From CAZRIP01 sp964600165 (lineage in GTDB: Bacteria > Elusimicrobiota > Elusimicrobia > UBA1565 > UBA9628), in assembly GCA_964600165.1 (NCBI GenBank), contig CAZRIP010000070.1:1-21591 (forward strand): a stretch of DNA of 21,591 nucleotides, given 5' to 3'. Of the stretch, positions 21,557 through 21,591 are shown in pieces (within the stretch, counting starts at the first letter, position 1; each line of letters starts with the position of its first letter). The position numbers were made by a program, and so were the translations under genes. Under the pieces are notes generated by a model. That model was not told the origin of the DNA. It did no database searches and worked only from the letters and a program-made list of their open reading frames with translations.

Positions 21557-21591
21557 GAAAGGGTTCTCCTGGCGGGCGCCCGACAAGTGAT

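Noticed and set aside
1..21591. CRISPR arrays, prophage, insertion sequences or a defence island
   Set aside because: No spaced direct repeats, integrase, transposase or restriction genes were found; the MazEF pair is the only mobile-type module.

Overview
The window is a gene-dense stretch of a GC-rich bacterial chromosome (about two thirds G+C by eye). I find 24 protein genes (one cut by the left edge), one tRNA-like gene and one probable small RNA. There is no phage, transposase, CRISPR array or rRNA. Signal peptides, a lipobox protein, a DedA protein and a PLD-type phospholipid synthase suggest a free-living, didermal-type bacterium. The phylum cannot be fixed from this window. SpoVG paralogues, a PfaD reductase and a CruF-like protein together recall uncultivated lineages such as Elusimicrobiota or deltaproteobacterial relatives, but that is only a guess.

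Layout. 1-2829: the start of pfaD (minus, runs off the edge), an epoxide-hydrolase-like protein, and a CNT nucleoside transporter on plus. 2830-2942: a convergent gap with two related palindromes. 2943-5533: an NCS2 nucleobase permease (minus) diverging from a DedA - alkyltransferase-like (ATL) pair. 5478-7146: an exported DUF3750 protein (minus) diverging from a lipoprotein zinc metallopeptidase. 7153-7715: a MazEF-type toxin-antitoxin pair. 7797-8395: two overlapping spoVG paralogues. 8499-10764: a small Cys-rich exported protein diverging from a TPR membrane protein with a proline-rich tandem repeat. 10769-14709: an operon of an Upf1/IGHMBP2-like helicase and a membrane-fused spermidine-synthase-like protein. 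14750-17367: a PLD/cardiolipin-synthase-like protein overlapping a CruF-like (DUF422) protein fused to Sel1 repeats. 17368-18957: an AraC-MGMT (Ada-like) repair protein followed by a GXWXG/DUF4334 protein. 19055-19213: the tRNA-like gene and the small RNA. 19260-21556: an exported TPR protein, an alpha/beta hydrolase and a SixA-like phosphatase.

Three non-coding signals stand out. (1) Most genes have a TANNNT -10 box only 5-13 nt before the start codon and no ribosome binding site, which predicts mostly leaderless mRNAs. A few genes (spoVG, the Cys-rich exported protein, mazF) instead have clear Shine-Dalgarno sequences. (2) A near-identical 34-bp element (33 of 34 bases) lies just upstream of, and in the same orientation as, spoVG and the tRNA-like gene. 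Its GGAACT-N16-CGTAT layout resembles a promoter for an extracytoplasmic-function (ECF) sigma factor. (3) Just behind the tRNA-like gene, whose anticodon loop has C at the normally invariant T33, a near-consensus sigma-70 promoter and a strong terminator delimit an RNA of about 44 nt. Its predicted first 13 nt are perfectly complementary to the 5' anticodon stem and whole anticodon loop of that tRNA. This possible anti-tRNA small RNA is the best candidate here for something undescribed.

Themes linking the genes are nucleoside and base uptake (CNT, NCS2), alkylation-damage handling (ATL and Ada-like), envelope and lipid functions (DedA, PLD, CruF-like, PfaD) and RNA or DNA handling (helicase, SpoVG, MazF).
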